Positions 51,996-63,690 of a stretch of 64,000 nt of DNA are shown here, one piece after another. A model generated the notes under the pieces. The model searched no databases, had not been told where the DNA came from, and saw only the letters and a program-made list of their open reading frames with translations. The stretch covers positions 65,620,370 to 65,684,369 of the forward strand of contig CM043952.1 in NCBI GenBank assembly GCA_014529385.2, in the 5' to 3' direction. Source of the DNA: Adiantum capillus-veneris. Lineage: Eukaryota; Streptophyta; Polypodiopsida; Polypodiales; Pteridaceae. Made by a program: the position numbers and the translations under genes. Every line of letters begins with the position of its first letter. Within the stretch, counting starts at the first letter, position 1.

Positions 51996-53192
51996 TTTGA
52001 ATATTCAAAACCATATATCATAATCAATTCAACAATCGCAAACATTCAATTGTTCCATATCAATTAATTACATCAAAATCGTCACACATTTACTCACATA
52101 TGTGCACTTTGCCTACTCATATACACACGAATACACATCAAATTGCACCAATTTTGATGTGCTGAATCTTTAAAAAAAACTTACACATAAATCAACAAAT
52201 GAGTAGGTTAGTGCACTCACACTTGTATCAAAATTCATGTTGAATTCCAACTCCAATGACGGCTACACATATGTGTGTTCTTAGCAATCGTTTTATCGTA
52301 ATTTTCCTACAAACTATTAATAACCATCAACTTATATATCTAGGGCATTAATTTCATGGAAATTAAACACATTTTATTAATGAGCATACATTTAATGCTT
52401 GATTTGTCTATTCATAATGTTAAAATCACAAGCAATTAGTGAGTAATTGAAAAGATAATTAATAAAAAATCATTACACTTAAAAATCACTCAAATCGACA
52501 TGATATTTGTGTAATTTTCTCTTAAATGAGTGATGTTCAAGCTTGTAATTAAGCATAAACATATGTTTAGCACAAAAATTGTTAATAAATTAGTCACAAA
52601 TTAGTGGATCAATTAGTGAAAAAGAGAGAAAATCATAAAAAATACACATAATTTTCTTGATTGAATTTTATCACAAACCAATCATTCACTGTCACCAACA
52701 CCTAATGTAAAATCTAAATTACTTCAATTGATGATTAATGACTCTTCTACACACTAATTACTCCGTTACCTTTAGCAATAGATCATCGACAACAATACCA
52801 ATGTTGGAGGATCGTAGCATAACTCAATCCACTAACATAATCTCAATACGATGGATATAAATCCGGCTAGTGCATGGAGACATGGAGTCAAAAAATGTGC
52901 AAGAAGAGGATCCTAATCAAGAGAGAAGAAAAAAGAAATGCAATGCTAATAAAAATGCTACTCAAAACTTTGTCTCTAATCTTTTTTAATCTCATAAATC
53001 AAGTGAACAACGGTGCACACTTTCATCAATCATTCACACACAGAGAATAAAAAGCTCAATGGACTCACAAACCAAGTGAAAGAGAAAAAAAATGAGAGCA
53101 GGAAGCAATAATTAGATACTAATTAACACTTATTCACACACCATTAACACAAATGACAAAGGGATAGAAAAGTAAGAGCACTTAGCTTTACA
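51996..53192. other. AT-rich, no recognised feature
   Basis: About 70% A+T by eye, many short taatta and atcaatt strings, no open frames of note. The abrupt change of composition from the gag-protease element suggests a different DNA source or an insertion edge near 52,000. Confidence 0.6.
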
Positions 53193-54091
53193 TTGCATGC
53201 CATAGAAAGAGTGGAAGCTCCACTACAAGCATCATCATTTCCACCTATGTTACAAGCTTTCTACGAAAGCTCTAGGGAATCAAAAATATGTCCGGCCATC
53301 CATGAGATGCATAAAATTGTGTACATCTCTATAGCTCCTAGGCATCATGGTACCGTCAAATATACAATTTGGAACTCATGTAGAGCTCATAATTACAACA
53401 AAAGTGCATATATAAATGATATATCAGTCAAAAAAATGAAGCAATGTATGCTAAAAATAGCATCATGAAGTTTGTATGCTGCTTCTTCTTGACGCTGCTA
53501 AAAGACTCTATTGCGTAAGTACTGAGACATGTGTCACCTTTTACAAGTGCGTGGACCCTAGAGCAAGAGAATTGATAGATGAGAAATTCCTTTATGTTTA
53601 TACAGTTTAGAGGCAGGCTAGATAGCCTAGTCTCATAGTGGAAAAATTTGATTGTGAATATCATCGTGCAAACTATATTGATCTTAATAGGCTTCAGATA
53701 GGAGATTTGTCTTTGTCCCACCTACTCATAAATCCTGCGAATCCCACACCTCAACAAGGCGCATATTTAGAACGAGAAACTGAACCTCTCTTTGAAAGGA
53801 TTTCATTGAATCCTCAGAGAGAGTCTAAGAGACAAAATGATCAGAGCAAGAATGGTGATAATAGGACTTGAAAGAAGAATGTCTTATTCTAGTATGATAG
53901 CAAAGACTTTACAGATAAGAGGTGCACAATAGGACGATACAAGGCTAATACGTCCACCCGTGAGAAGAGATACCATGGGAGTACAAGGAGCACAAATAGC
54001 AAGGTGCACTCTTGAGAGGCATAAAGAGAGACAACCATCGCAGAGAGCCTCATAAAAGAGTCCCTAGAGGAGAGGAGCTTAGAGAAGTGGC
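53193..54091 (+). other. Unrecognised short open frames
   Basis: 53,193-53,468 and 53,638-53,871 are open and read like protein (YISIAPRHHGTVKYTIWNS; FDCEYHRANYIDLNRLQIGD), but no family is recognised. A purine-rich stretch (aggagaggagcttagagaag) at 54,067-54,087 directly before the next LTR could be a polypurine tract, so this may be the 3' end of an element. Confidence 0.4.
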
Positions 54092-54821
54092 TCTCACAAA
54101 TTGCTGACGTGTCAAGCCACTGAAGAACGGAGCCGACATGCAGATCCCGATCGAGGGGTCTAAACCCTAAGAGAAGAAACATAAGAAGATCCAACCAGCT
54201 TAAGGTTCCCATCCGATGGGTCTTAAAGTAAAGCGTCCAACAAAAAAAAATGTAGCAGCTGATGATGTGGCATCTTATACGGAATTTTGGATTTTACGCT
54301 AGCTATTGACATGGCAGATTGTACGGATTTCTAGATTTTACGATGATTGCTCAGGTGACAGATTGTACGGGTTTCCGCATTTTACACTGGCTACTAATGT
54401 TGCAGATTGTATGGATTTTCACGTTTTATGATGGCTGCTGATATGGCACAGCTGTACGGATTCTTGCTTTTGTGCTAACAATTTTTTGAGCACTTGCTTT
54501 TGGCCCAGTTGCTTTTGAGTTTGAAAGATTTTCATGTAGCTGCTTTTTATGGACAAGGGACTTAAAATATGAGCCAAGGACTCAGTCTCTGGCATATTGC
54601 AGTACGAAGGTGCAGAGGGTGGAGTACTGACATTGTATTGAGTTCAAGTAATATAAAGAAATACCGAAAGGTGCACCAAGGTTTGGGGCCAATGCTCACT
54701 GCGGTGGAACTTCGTCACACTTCGTGTCGTCTATCTCTTTTCGTTCAATTTTTATTTGAAGTGCTAAAAGTTTGTTCAGTTTGTTCTTTTCCATTGGCAC
54801 CTGGTGCCCCTCTTTATGACA
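54092..54821 (+). mobile_element. LTR with 44-bp tandem repeats
   Basis: Homologous to the reverse of the solo LTR at 55,556-56,219 over most of its length, including the end ttatgaca. The start is placed by that alignment (tctcacaaattgct against TGTCGCAAACTACT). Contains the tandem repeat and, at 54,655-54,694, the shared R/U5 motif. Followed by a gag fragment, so it may act as a 5' LTR. Confidence 0.7.
54258..54478 (+). repeat. 44-bp tandem repeat, five units
   Basis: The string (t)gtacggat recurs at about 54,277, 54,321, 54,365, 54,409 and 54,453, a period of 44-45 bp. Each unit also holds (a)tggcagatt and a ttttacg-type string. Confidence 0.88.
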
Positions 54822-54896
54822 GTGGCTTTAGGTAAGTTGTACGAGCAACACCAAGTACGACTGTCGCAAGTCGCAAAGTGAGTTAATAAGAATTTT

Positions 54897-55360
54897 TTGG
54901 AATCAGGAGACCCTTTTGTGCATGTGGCTATTTTTGTCCAAGTCATAGAAGCAGAAAGTGTAACCGATCAAAGAGCGCCATACCAAGGATTTAGGTTGAC
55001 CCTAGAAGGTCATGCGGTAGACTGGTTCCAATCCTCAAAGAATGTGACTGATGCTGACATAGACATTCTACAAAGAATTCATGGGAGAATTTTCCAAACG
55101 AGGAATTGAGCATAACAGGTAGTCTCAAATCTATGATTTTCAGCAAAAACCCAAGGAGTCAGTTAGAGATGCATCTAGGAGAATGAAACGATACATCAAA
55201 AGATGTCCTTAGGAAGAGCTTCCAATCGAGGCCAGGATAGTCAGCATATTCACTCAAGGTTTGAGAACTCATGTGCTAAAGAAATATCTCTACATGAAGA
55301 AGTGTGCCACCCTAGATGAGGTCACAAAAGAGGAAATCGACTTTATGAGGTTTAGATGGA
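54897..55360 (+). pseudogene. Gag fragment
   Basis: ESGDPFVHVAIFVQVIEAES, RLTLEGHAVDWFQSSKN, then after frame changes and stops RRMKRYIKRCP and LRTHVLKKYLYMKKCATLDE. These align with the gag core at 10,530-10,000 (GSGDPYAHVSLFKQVL, TLEGTALTWFQ, RFKQYIERCP). It is cut at about 55,365 by the LINE. Confidence 0.82.
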
Positions 55361-55555
55361 GCAATTATTTTTTTGTTTTGTTTTAGGAGTCGGGTTGGGA
55401 ACTCCCGGCTGTTCCCCTCATACACCATAAAAGTGCACAAGAATGATAGAGACTATGCACCCACGATCCTAGGGCAGACGCTTTTGTCACTAGTTTCCTT
55501 TGGACTACGTGATACTTTGGCATGAGGCAAGGATTATCTACACTCTTAGAGCAGT

Positions 55556-56219
55556 TGTCACAATACAGACACCACATGCCAATAGAAAAGAATAGACTGA
55601 AAAAATGTTTAGCACTTTAATAGTAACTAAAATTGAAATAGAGAGCACATGCGACACGGAGTGGTGGAATTCCACCTCAGAAAGTATTGGCCCCAAACCT
55701 TGGTGCTCCTTTCGTATATTGCATCACCTTAGTACAAGCCGGTACTCCAGACTCTGCATCTTCTCTAGGAAGCATGCCAGAGAATGAGCCCATGACCTCA
55801 TATTTAAAGGCCCTAGGCCCCAAAAGCAGTGTACATGAAAATCCTTCAAACTCAAAAGCTTTTGGTCCAAAAGCAATGCCAAAAAGCTGCCAATGTAAAT
55901 CATGGAATTCCATACAACTGCCACGTCAACAATCAGTGCAAAACACGAAAATCCGTACAGTCTACCATGTGAGCACTGTCAATGTAATTTTTGAAGCCTC
56001 CATACATTTGGGACATCATCAGTTCCACGCTATGTATGTGTGAGCTCTAGATTTATTCTAAATGCTTTTATGTCACTTGGGCCCCATTGAACGGGGTCCC
56101 ATAAGTTGGTAAGACTTCTTCTTCTGCTGTTGCTCATCTTCTTAGGGTTTAGTCCCCTTGCCCGAGATCTGCAAGTTGGCTCCATTCTTTAGTGCTTGAC
56201 AGGTTAGTAGTTTGCGACA
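55556..56219 (-). mobile_element. Solo LTR inside the LINE, 5-bp target duplication
   Basis: 664 bp with TGTC/GACA ends. GCAGT (55,551-55,555) and TCAGT (56,220-56,224) flank it; comparing with the LINE copy at 31,398-31,971 (agagtg junction near 31,797) shows that the LINE is continuous without it. Carries two units of the 44-bp repeat (gtacagtc at 55,953, atacaact at 55,909) and the R/U5 motif on the minus strand. Confidence 0.9.
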
Positions 56220-56624
56220 TCAGTGCCCTTGAGAGATCCATCTTGCTAACTAGTTATGGGCGTGGCAGTGACCAAGTACATTTGTTCAGAGGCCCAGGTA
56301 CTGCAAGACTTGCTTTGGTCTTCCCTTTGGAGTTTCCTGCTCCAGGTAACCTACCACTCACCATGCTAAATTGCCTTGTAACACGACGGTTTTCCCCTAG
56401 GAAATGCATATCCGCTTGGAAGGGCGTCGGCTCACAGGTGGCATCCACTGAGTTTGGTGGCATCCACTGAGTTTGGTGGTGTCTCCCTTTGCACCTCCCA
56501 ACCCCTTTTTAGTGAGGTTGACCCCCTCCGCAGGGGCAAGGCACTTGGGTGCCATTGTAGCTCATTTGGCTTCGCTTGGGTAGAATGACGTCATTTCCCT
56601 TGGGATTGGATAGGAAGGAGGGCA

Positions 56625-57185
56625 TTATCCCTCCATCCGCCTATGCAGAGCACACAAGTACTGGGGTACAACCTCACCGAGGAACTTCGCTACAGGGACG
56701 TGCCCATGCAGTTTCGTTTCTCGAGTGTGGATTACGGTGTACCCAAAAGGGCAACCGCTTCCTGTAAACCTCCCCACCAAGGAGGATAACAGTACTTTGT
56801 TCAGGGTCCAACGGCGGGTCGAGATCGTTGAAGGTGGGATGAATCGGTTTAGCAAACGCCCCCTAGAATCATCAATCGCCGAGCAAGACACTAACAGATG
56901 CGAAAGCAAACGACCCTCTAATTGGCAGAACAGTGAGTAAATACTATGTTCGCGCCTCCAACTATCCGCCAATTTGAGTCCACCTACTCTCATGAGAGCC
57001 AGCACTCTCTCTTCCTTCCTATTCACAATAGTGCTCCTATTGAGTTGCAGCAAGTATCCACATGTTTGTTCAAAGTCGGACGACTTATAGGGCTCCAACT
57101 CTAGGCACGAATGCCTCTCGTCCCACTTGTCCCATGCGTGGTAGCAAACCGAACTAAAGTCAGCGGATGGGATATACTTTTTCAT
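56625..57185 (-). pseudogene. LINE C-terminal region
   Basis: A 186-codon open frame downstream of RT on the LINE strand. It has Cys/His/Trp residues (CYHAWDKWDERH, CGYLLQLNR) but no clear knuckle, and adjoining frames also show coding-like pieces, so frameshifts are likely. Its exact limits within ORF2 are unclear. Confidence 0.4.
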
Positions 57186-57654
57186 CCAGCTCTGAGTTTT
57201 GGTCGTCCAAGTCCACCTTTTGAACTATTGGTTCGTATGCTTCTTGTTTACTAAGGAGCCTATCTAAGTGGATGAAACCGAGCGGTACTTGTGAAAAGCC
57301 CTTGCTCGTTGTCCCCCACAAAATGCAGGTACGGGTGGGATGTTAAACTCGTGGTGGAGAGTTGTTGTCCCTACAGAGGTCGAACTTTCTCCCTTCCCGA
57401 GAAACTTTCGCATCCTCGTGGCGATAAGGCACTGCAAACACACTAATCGTGGGCCTCGATAATTTTCACGCCATAACAAATCAGTGGGTACACGCACGTC
57501 TTAAAAACAATTAGTCGAGACCAGGTGGGGATGGCTCGGTTTGCCAGTAGGTGTTTCCATGCGAATAGGCTTTTCCTACCCTTGTCCACTCGCTCCTTGA
57601 TGATCGTTCAATGGAGAAGGTCGAGTCTACATCGATGCCAAGGTACTTGTACGT

Positions 57655-58599
57655 TTAACCTACTACAACCATCTCCACCCCCAGAAGAAAGATCCTCATA
57701 GAGAGGTCCTGTAGGTCTTCATGGAACACCGTGACCATGCATTTGTCAATTCCAAAGGCCATGCCCCAAGTGTTGGCCCATTCACTTAACTTGTCCAAGC
57801 TCGTTTGTAGGCTTTCAGGAGAGTCAGCAAGCAGAACCACGTCGTCGACAAAAAGGATTCTCTTGTGGAGGTTAGGTACTTCCAGGCCCCATGTTTCCCC
57901 ATCTGCATCCAAAATATCATTTATATATATGTTAAAGAGACAGGGCAATCTCGGGCAACCTTACCGAAGTCCCCGCTACATCGGAATTGAATCTGACAGC
58001 TGCTCCATGTGTCAGAATTTAACAGAGGTGACCCTGTAGAGCGCTTGGAAAAATCTAAGTGCTCGACCTTGTAGGCCAGCCGCAGCGAGCTTCAGGAACA
58101 ACACCTCGTGCGGTACTATGTCATATGCCTTCTTGAGATCAATGTAGGCCACATAGGTTGGTTTCCCTTCCTTATGACGGAGTTTTACCATCTCCTTCAA
58201 GCACGCAACTTGCCCTATGCATTCCTCTTTAACACGGAATCTTGCTTGGTCGGGATTGAATAAATTCCTCTTTTCAAGTATCTTAGTGATCTGCCTAATC
58301 CTAACCGTGGTGAGGATTTTTATGGTGACCGAGATTAGAATGATCCTACTATAGTTATCAGTGTTGGTCAAATCCCCTTTCTTGGGGATTGACACAATCA
58401 TTGCGTCGCTAGCGTAGGCTAGAATATCTCCAATGTCATAAATACTCTCAATCATGTACAAGTACGCCTTGCCCATTTCCGTTCGTGGCTTACGCGGATC
58501 TGTTTGCAACCTCTTGTCCTTCACAAGAAGTTTAAAGAATTTGGGTGGTAATTCATCTCCACCCAGTGCCTTGTGTCTCTCCACCCACTGCCTCTTCAA
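57655..58599 (-). pseudogene. LINE reverse transcriptase domain
   Basis: 58,599-58,012 reads IVSIPKKGDLTNTDNYSRI, YVAYIDLKKAYDIVPHEVLF (motif A Asp) and LRFFQALY. In the same frame, after three stops around 58,012-57,960, PCLFNIYINDILD, ILFVDDVVLLADS (motif C, FVDD for the usual F/Y-A-D-D) and GIDKCMV follow. This is a clear non-LTR RT, not host telomerase or an intron RT. Confidence 0.9.
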
Positions 58600-58620
58600 T
58601 CGCCGATAGGCATCCTATAT

Positions 58621-59519
58621 GTCACGAGGATGTGGCAACTGCTAACCTTAGTTGTTGGTTTCTTTCCAAGACCCTCTTTGAGACCCTCTTTTTTAAGTTG
58701 CAGACGGTCGGACATTGTATGGCCAGTGTGAAACGTAGTTTCACGCGCAGACGGGAAGTTGGTTGGCATTGGAATTCTAGTAGTAAAAGGGTGTCTAGGC
58801 TCAATTCATAGTCATTTAGGTCCCCTTGCGGCACTTAACAAGTTGGTGGATACTAGGAAATCAAGGCATAGTGCCAAGGTGGGGTCACTAAGAGAAAATC
58901 ACCTGAGAACTGGGCTACATTACATTTTTGGACTTGGTCCCAATGGGGTGAAAGATGGTGAGAGTCCACTGGAAGCATCTCCTAAAATTTAGGGAATTTC
59001 TATTTTGGGCCACGAATTATGTTCGAGTCATTAACTTTAGAATGACAAGGGAAACATTTTATTACTCTGCTGCAAAGTCAACTGAGCAACCGGTTGAGAT
59101 ATTTTTAAACTGGAAGGTACAAAATGGGAAAACCATGCATGAGTGCCACTTCAAACATTTTTTGGCATTTTCCACCTTGAAAGAGAGAGAAGCATTGAAA
59201 AAAACGTGAGGGTTGCATTTTTCAGCCGTATGGTGGATTGTTGCAAGTACCAAGGCTATTGTGTGCAAGCTTTCCCTCTCATGTACAACATAGTGCAAGA
59301 AGTAATGTCCCGCACACTCTACACTACTCTCTCTCTCCCCTCCGTGCAGTTATGGATGCCCCACAAGAGGGCTCTTCATTTGACCTATGTAGAGTTGTGT
59401 GGTCTTATGCTTCTATGCCGAGGCAAGAGCCTCTTCGAGCAGGAGCAGGAACAGGAGTAGGTAATTGCTACTCCAAAAGCAGGCACTGGTGAGGGTGATA
59501 ACCTCACCTTAAAGGTACA
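58621..59519. other. No recognised feature
   Basis: Short open frames of about 60-105 codons in several frames, none with a known domain. May contain U3 of the next LTR. Confidence 0.4.
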
Positions 59520-60000
59520 TTTTTAGTGCTGGTTATGCGTTGTGTTTAGACTATTTTACAGCTGTATGGATGCCAAAAGCGACAATGCCCCACTGTTGAA
59601 GGACAGTTCCACGACTGTTTAGGACTGAAAACATGGTAAAAACCAGTAAATACAGTAAGCTGTAATTGCTGTTTTTGGGCTACAAATAGAGGGTTTATGT
59701 CTTTGGAAGCGAGTTCAACAAGGGGATTTGTTCAGGGCTTGGGGCTGTATGTTGCCGAAATTTTGCTAGAACAGGTGTGATCTAGTTGGATACAAGTGAA
59801 GATCCCCAAGACTCTAGTTTTGTAACTTTACCCTCTAAAGGAACAAAGAAATACCGAAAGGGGCGCCAGTTTTTGGGGCCTACAGGTTGTCGACGTCTGC
59901 TTGAAGCATTATAGCCTCCGATTCATGTGTTCTTTGAAGTGTTAATTCCCGTTACAGGTTCTTTCTGCAAGTTTCTCTGTGTGTTAAAGCTTAAAGTAAA
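59520..60000 (+). mobile_element. LTR of the 3'-terminal gypsy element (ends unresolved)
   Basis: TATA-like ctacaaatagag at 59,681, then the shared motif acaaagaaataccgaaaggg...gccag...ggggcc at 59,845-59,880 and ttgaagtgtta. Gag coding begins about 0.3 kb later on the same strand, so a 5' LTR is likely. No paired LTR is in the window. Confidence 0.55.
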
Positions 60001-60314
60001 GTTTCGGGGGAAAGCCAAAGTATACCGCCCTACGGGCCGTTTTCATGGTTTCGTTGCCAAGATAGAATCACTTTTTTCTCAATAAGTGAGCCTCGGTGGG
60101 TTTGGTGAAGACACAGAGTAACGCGGGATTCCATAATGCCCAAAAAAGGGAAGGACATAATGAAAGAGGGTTTCCTCTTCGAAGGACAGACATGAAATTC
60201 CTACAATGTTTGAGGTTGGTGAGAGTTCATGGCCACCCTGGTCTGTACCTCCTGTTGATGTAAATGCTCTCCCAGTGCAGAGCTTTATGATTAGGAAACT
60301 TGAAAAGATGATGC

Positions 60315-61890
60315 GTTCATGACTCAGTTAGTTGCCGCTATGAACGTGTTTTCCCAACTGGTGCAAAACCCAAGATTTATGGAGTTTTTGCAAGCGCCAC
60401 CAATGCCACAACAGTCAAGGCAACTCACACAACCCGTGGAGTCTATTGAGGCTCAAGCCCAAGTACTTCATGCGTTTCGGTAGGAGAGGGAGCACTCTCA
60501 TGTTGCACGGAGTCAGGGGCTCCAAAACAGGTTCCTTCCGTCCATGAACAGGTGGTTAGGACACCTATTCTATAGGCTTTGCTAGTTCAGTTTTCCACCT
60601 TTCCAAGCCCGCATGTTGCGTTACAGAGACAGGGAACCAGTTCCCAGACAATGCATCAGTTTTTTACACCATCCAAGGTACATTTTGGGTATTTTAGGGG
60701 TAGAACTGTGTTTCAAAGTATGGCTGGTTATGCGTTGGAAACCAGCATTATATGCCAGGAACAATATTTGGGGGATATGCAAGGTATGATCTCAAATCCC
60801 ATGTATGGTAGCATCGGTATGCAACAGGGGTTTAAGAGGAACCAGGGCCAGTTTGGGAAACCTCAAGGTAATTTTGGCATGGCTGGTTTTTTGGATAGGA
60901 GTCAGATATAGCACCTATGACCCAAAATGTCAATAGTCAAGAGGCGCCAATGATCCCTATCACAGTGCCCATGGTGCATGCATTTCCCTATGACAATTTG
61001 GGGACACTTGAAAAACCAAAAGCATACAAAGAAGGTGGTGCAACTGTTAAGTTTGAAACTTTTTGTGGCTTTGAGGATAAGGCAAAGGATCTTACTTTCC
61101 TCCAGCAATTTGATATAGCTTATGCAGAGGGGAATTTTACAGAGGCGTCTAAGGTCAGGAAAGCTGCCACTTTCTTGAAAGGCAATGTGCTTACATGGTG
61201 GACGACCCTCTTGATGCAAGGACAAACCCTCGCCACATGGGTATACTTCAAGCAAATGTTTGTATCTGCATGGGTGTCAAATGAATTTGAAGCCGACGTC
61301 ATGAGTGATTGACACCAACTCACTGCGGCTACTTGCAAGAGCCTATAGGAGTACAATCGGAGGTTTTGTAAATCATGGCTCTGAGTAAACTCCTATAGTT
61401 TCGTGCCATTGACAAAGCAGATAGAGAAGTATTGTTGTGGGTTGCCTAAAGGGCTTCGAGATTACTGTAAAAAGAACAGAGTTGCTACCCTCACTCAGCT
61501 TATGGAAGTTGCCAACACTGGTCTTGCCTTGTTGAAGGGAGAGGACAATGGATTTTCCGGCAACGTTAAAAGGGGGGGGGGGGGGGCAACAAAAGAAAAA
61601 TTCAGTAAAAAAGCCCTTTGCAAAAGCGGCTCCTGAAGCATCATAGGGGTCAAAAAAGGACAACAAGGATAAGGACTCAGCCGGGACTTTTGGAGTGGAG
61701 GCAAAGAAGCAAAAAAGGAAGCCTTTTGTGCGCAAGTTGCTTGAGGAAAAGAAGGTCTTGATGACTAAAAATAAATGATTTATATGCGAGCAGCCTAGTC
61801 ACTTTGCTGCAAATTGTCCACAAAGGAAAAGGCCAGCTGATTCGGATGATAAAGAAGATAAGAAAGGAAAGAAGCCTAAGCCCATGGCAG
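60315..61890 (+). pseudogene. gag: Gag with zinc knuckle, broken
   Basis: The best part (60,917-61,312) reads TVKFETFCGFEDKAKDLTFL, ASKVRKAATFLKGNVLTWW and VYFKQMFVSAWV; 61,403-61,636 continues with EKYCCGLPKGLRDYCKKNR. A G15 run at 61,572 follows. The knuckle near 61,775 has TGA in place of its first Cys (stop-F-I-C-E-Q-P-S-H-F-A-A-N-C). Gag is thus stopped and shifted several times. Confidence 0.85.
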
Positions 61891-61949
61891 GTTTGGTGCC
61901 AGATATGGTGGGTGATAGGTCAAACATAGATGCCATCTAGTTATGTAGA

Positions 61950-62600
61950 GCATGGGGTAAAGTTAGAGATCAAACGACACTCATCTTCTTTGATCCAGGT
62001 GCCAAAGAAAACTTTATCTCACCAGAGTTAGCAATGAAGCTGAGCATCAGCGTTGAAGAGATGGGTACACAGCAGAGGCAGGGTTGGCATGTCCTGGCCA
62101 CTTAGAGTGTGTTACTCCCATCATTGGAAAGCCCTGCCTGCATATTCAAGCATATGTGGACACATAAGAATTTTATATCATTCCGCTGGAAGGGTGCGAT
62201 GCGCTACTGGGAAAGTCGTGGATCTTCCAAACACATGGCATGCTGGATGTTTGCGACAAGACGATCACCCTTCAACATAGGGGCAAAACTCATGTTTTGG
62301 ATGTAAAACTTAAAGGGGAGTCTGTCCCTATTGAATATGCTTCAGCTATTACTTCTGTAATAAAAAATCATCTTTCTGTGTACTTGATCTTTGCCTATGA
62401 TGTTTTAGATAATTGTCAGTCAAATTTATTTGCGCTATATAAAAAAAGGTCAGCTTTTTTGCGAGAGTTTAACGAGTGTTTTTTTGATTCATTATCGTTG
62501 CAATTGCCGTCAGAGAGGCTTGAGGACCATGCGATAGATTTGGTGTCAAGGTGTAGCCCACCGAATAGACCTCCCTACAGGGTTAGTGCGGCATAACAAA
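61950..62600 (+). pseudogene. Protease and linker, broken
   Basis: TLIFFDPGAKENFISPELA shows the active-site loop as DPGA, with Pro where Ser/Thr is required, in a frame different from the next piece. IIPLEGCDALLGKSW near 62,175-62,220 is the late protease motif. 62,240-62,596 continues to PSERLEDHAIDLVSRCSPPN, the RT entry region. Confidence 0.8.
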
Positions 62601-63690
62601 AAGAGATTATGGGCTAGGTAGAGGAGCTTTTAGAGAAGGGACTGATTCAGCCTCGTTCTTCACCTTTTTGCTTCCCAGTGCTTTTAGTGCAGAAGAAGGA
62701 TGGCTCTTGGCACATGTGTATTCACTACTATGTGTTGAACAAGAATACCATCAAGAACAGGTTTCCTATCCCAAGGATTGATGATATTCTTGACCGTTTA
62801 GAGGGTGCTACAATTTTTAGCAAGATATACCTTACGAACGGGTACCATCAGATTTGTATAAGGCTAGAGGATGTGCACAAGACTGCATTTAGAACAACAT
62901 TTGGTCTTTAGGAGTTCTTAGTGATGCCATTTGGTCTTACAAATGCTCATGCCACGTTTAATAGAATGATGGACTGGATTTCCCGCTCACATCAGAAGTT
63001 TGTTGGCACATTCTTCGACGACATGATAGTCTACTCGAAGAATGAAGAGGAGCATAGGCATCACTTGACCATTGTGTCCGAATAGCTGTGTAGTCTCACA
63101 GGTTACTTGTCAATCCTAAGAAAAGTAAATTCTTCTTGGAAGAGATCCTCTTTCTTGGCCACATAGTGTCAAAGGATGGTGTCCGAATGGATCCCACAAA
63201 GGTTGAAGCTATTAAGACGTGGCGAGACTTAAAGACTGTGCACGATGCCCGAAGCTTGGGATTGTGCTCTTACTATAGAAGGTTTATCAGGCATTTTGCA
63301 GAGATAACTTCACCTCTGCACGCTTTGCAAAAGAAAGAGGTCACTTTCGGATGGACCCAAAAAAGAGATTTCAGCTTTTAGTCTCTTAAAGGAAAAGTTG
63401 ACTTCATATCCCGTGATTGTTTTACCTGATCTCAGAAAATCATTTGTGGACTAGTGTGATGCGTATGGCAATAGCATCGGAGCGGTGCTGATGCAAGATG
63501 GACGGGTAGTAGCTTATGAAAGTAGAATTTTGCAAGGGCCAGAGAAGACTATGCAAATCTATGAGAAAGAGCTTTTGGTCGTGATTCGTGCGCTCTCTAG
63601 TTAGAAGCACTACCTCTTAGGTGTTGATTTTGTTGTCCAAACATATCGTCAGACCTTGCGTTACTTCTTGACACAATCAAAGCTATCCAA
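62600..63690 (+). pseudogene. Reverse transcriptase-RNase H, broken
   Basis: [40 protein letters not shown] and FGLTNAHATF, then GTFFDDMIVYSKN (FFDD at 63,011-63,022), ILFLGHIVSKDGVRMDP and the RNase H strings CDAYGNSIGAVLMQDGR and EKELLVVIRALSS. At least five stops or shifts. The closest relative in the window is the minus-strand chromovirus at 43.3-46.6 kb. The element stops at about 63,690 before any integrase. Confidence 0.88.

Larger units (their letters stand above)
55365..58620 (-). mobile_element. LINE (non-LTR retrotransposon), decayed and interrupted
   Basis: On the minus strand RT remains (58,599-57,655), a degenerate C-terminal part (to about 56,640), a 3' untranslated part and a tail aaaacaaaacaaaaaaa at 55,383-55,367. 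It lies inside a gag fragment and is interrupted in its 3' part by a solo LTR. The endonuclease domain and 5' end are not seen, so it is probably 5' truncated. I found no target duplication at its right edge. Confidence 0.88.

Noticed and set aside
59860-59872. ggcgccag string as a primer-binding site
   Set aside because: It lies after a TATA box inside an LTR on the same strand and recurs at the same place in other LTRs; in the plus orientation it is not followed by an internal region start.
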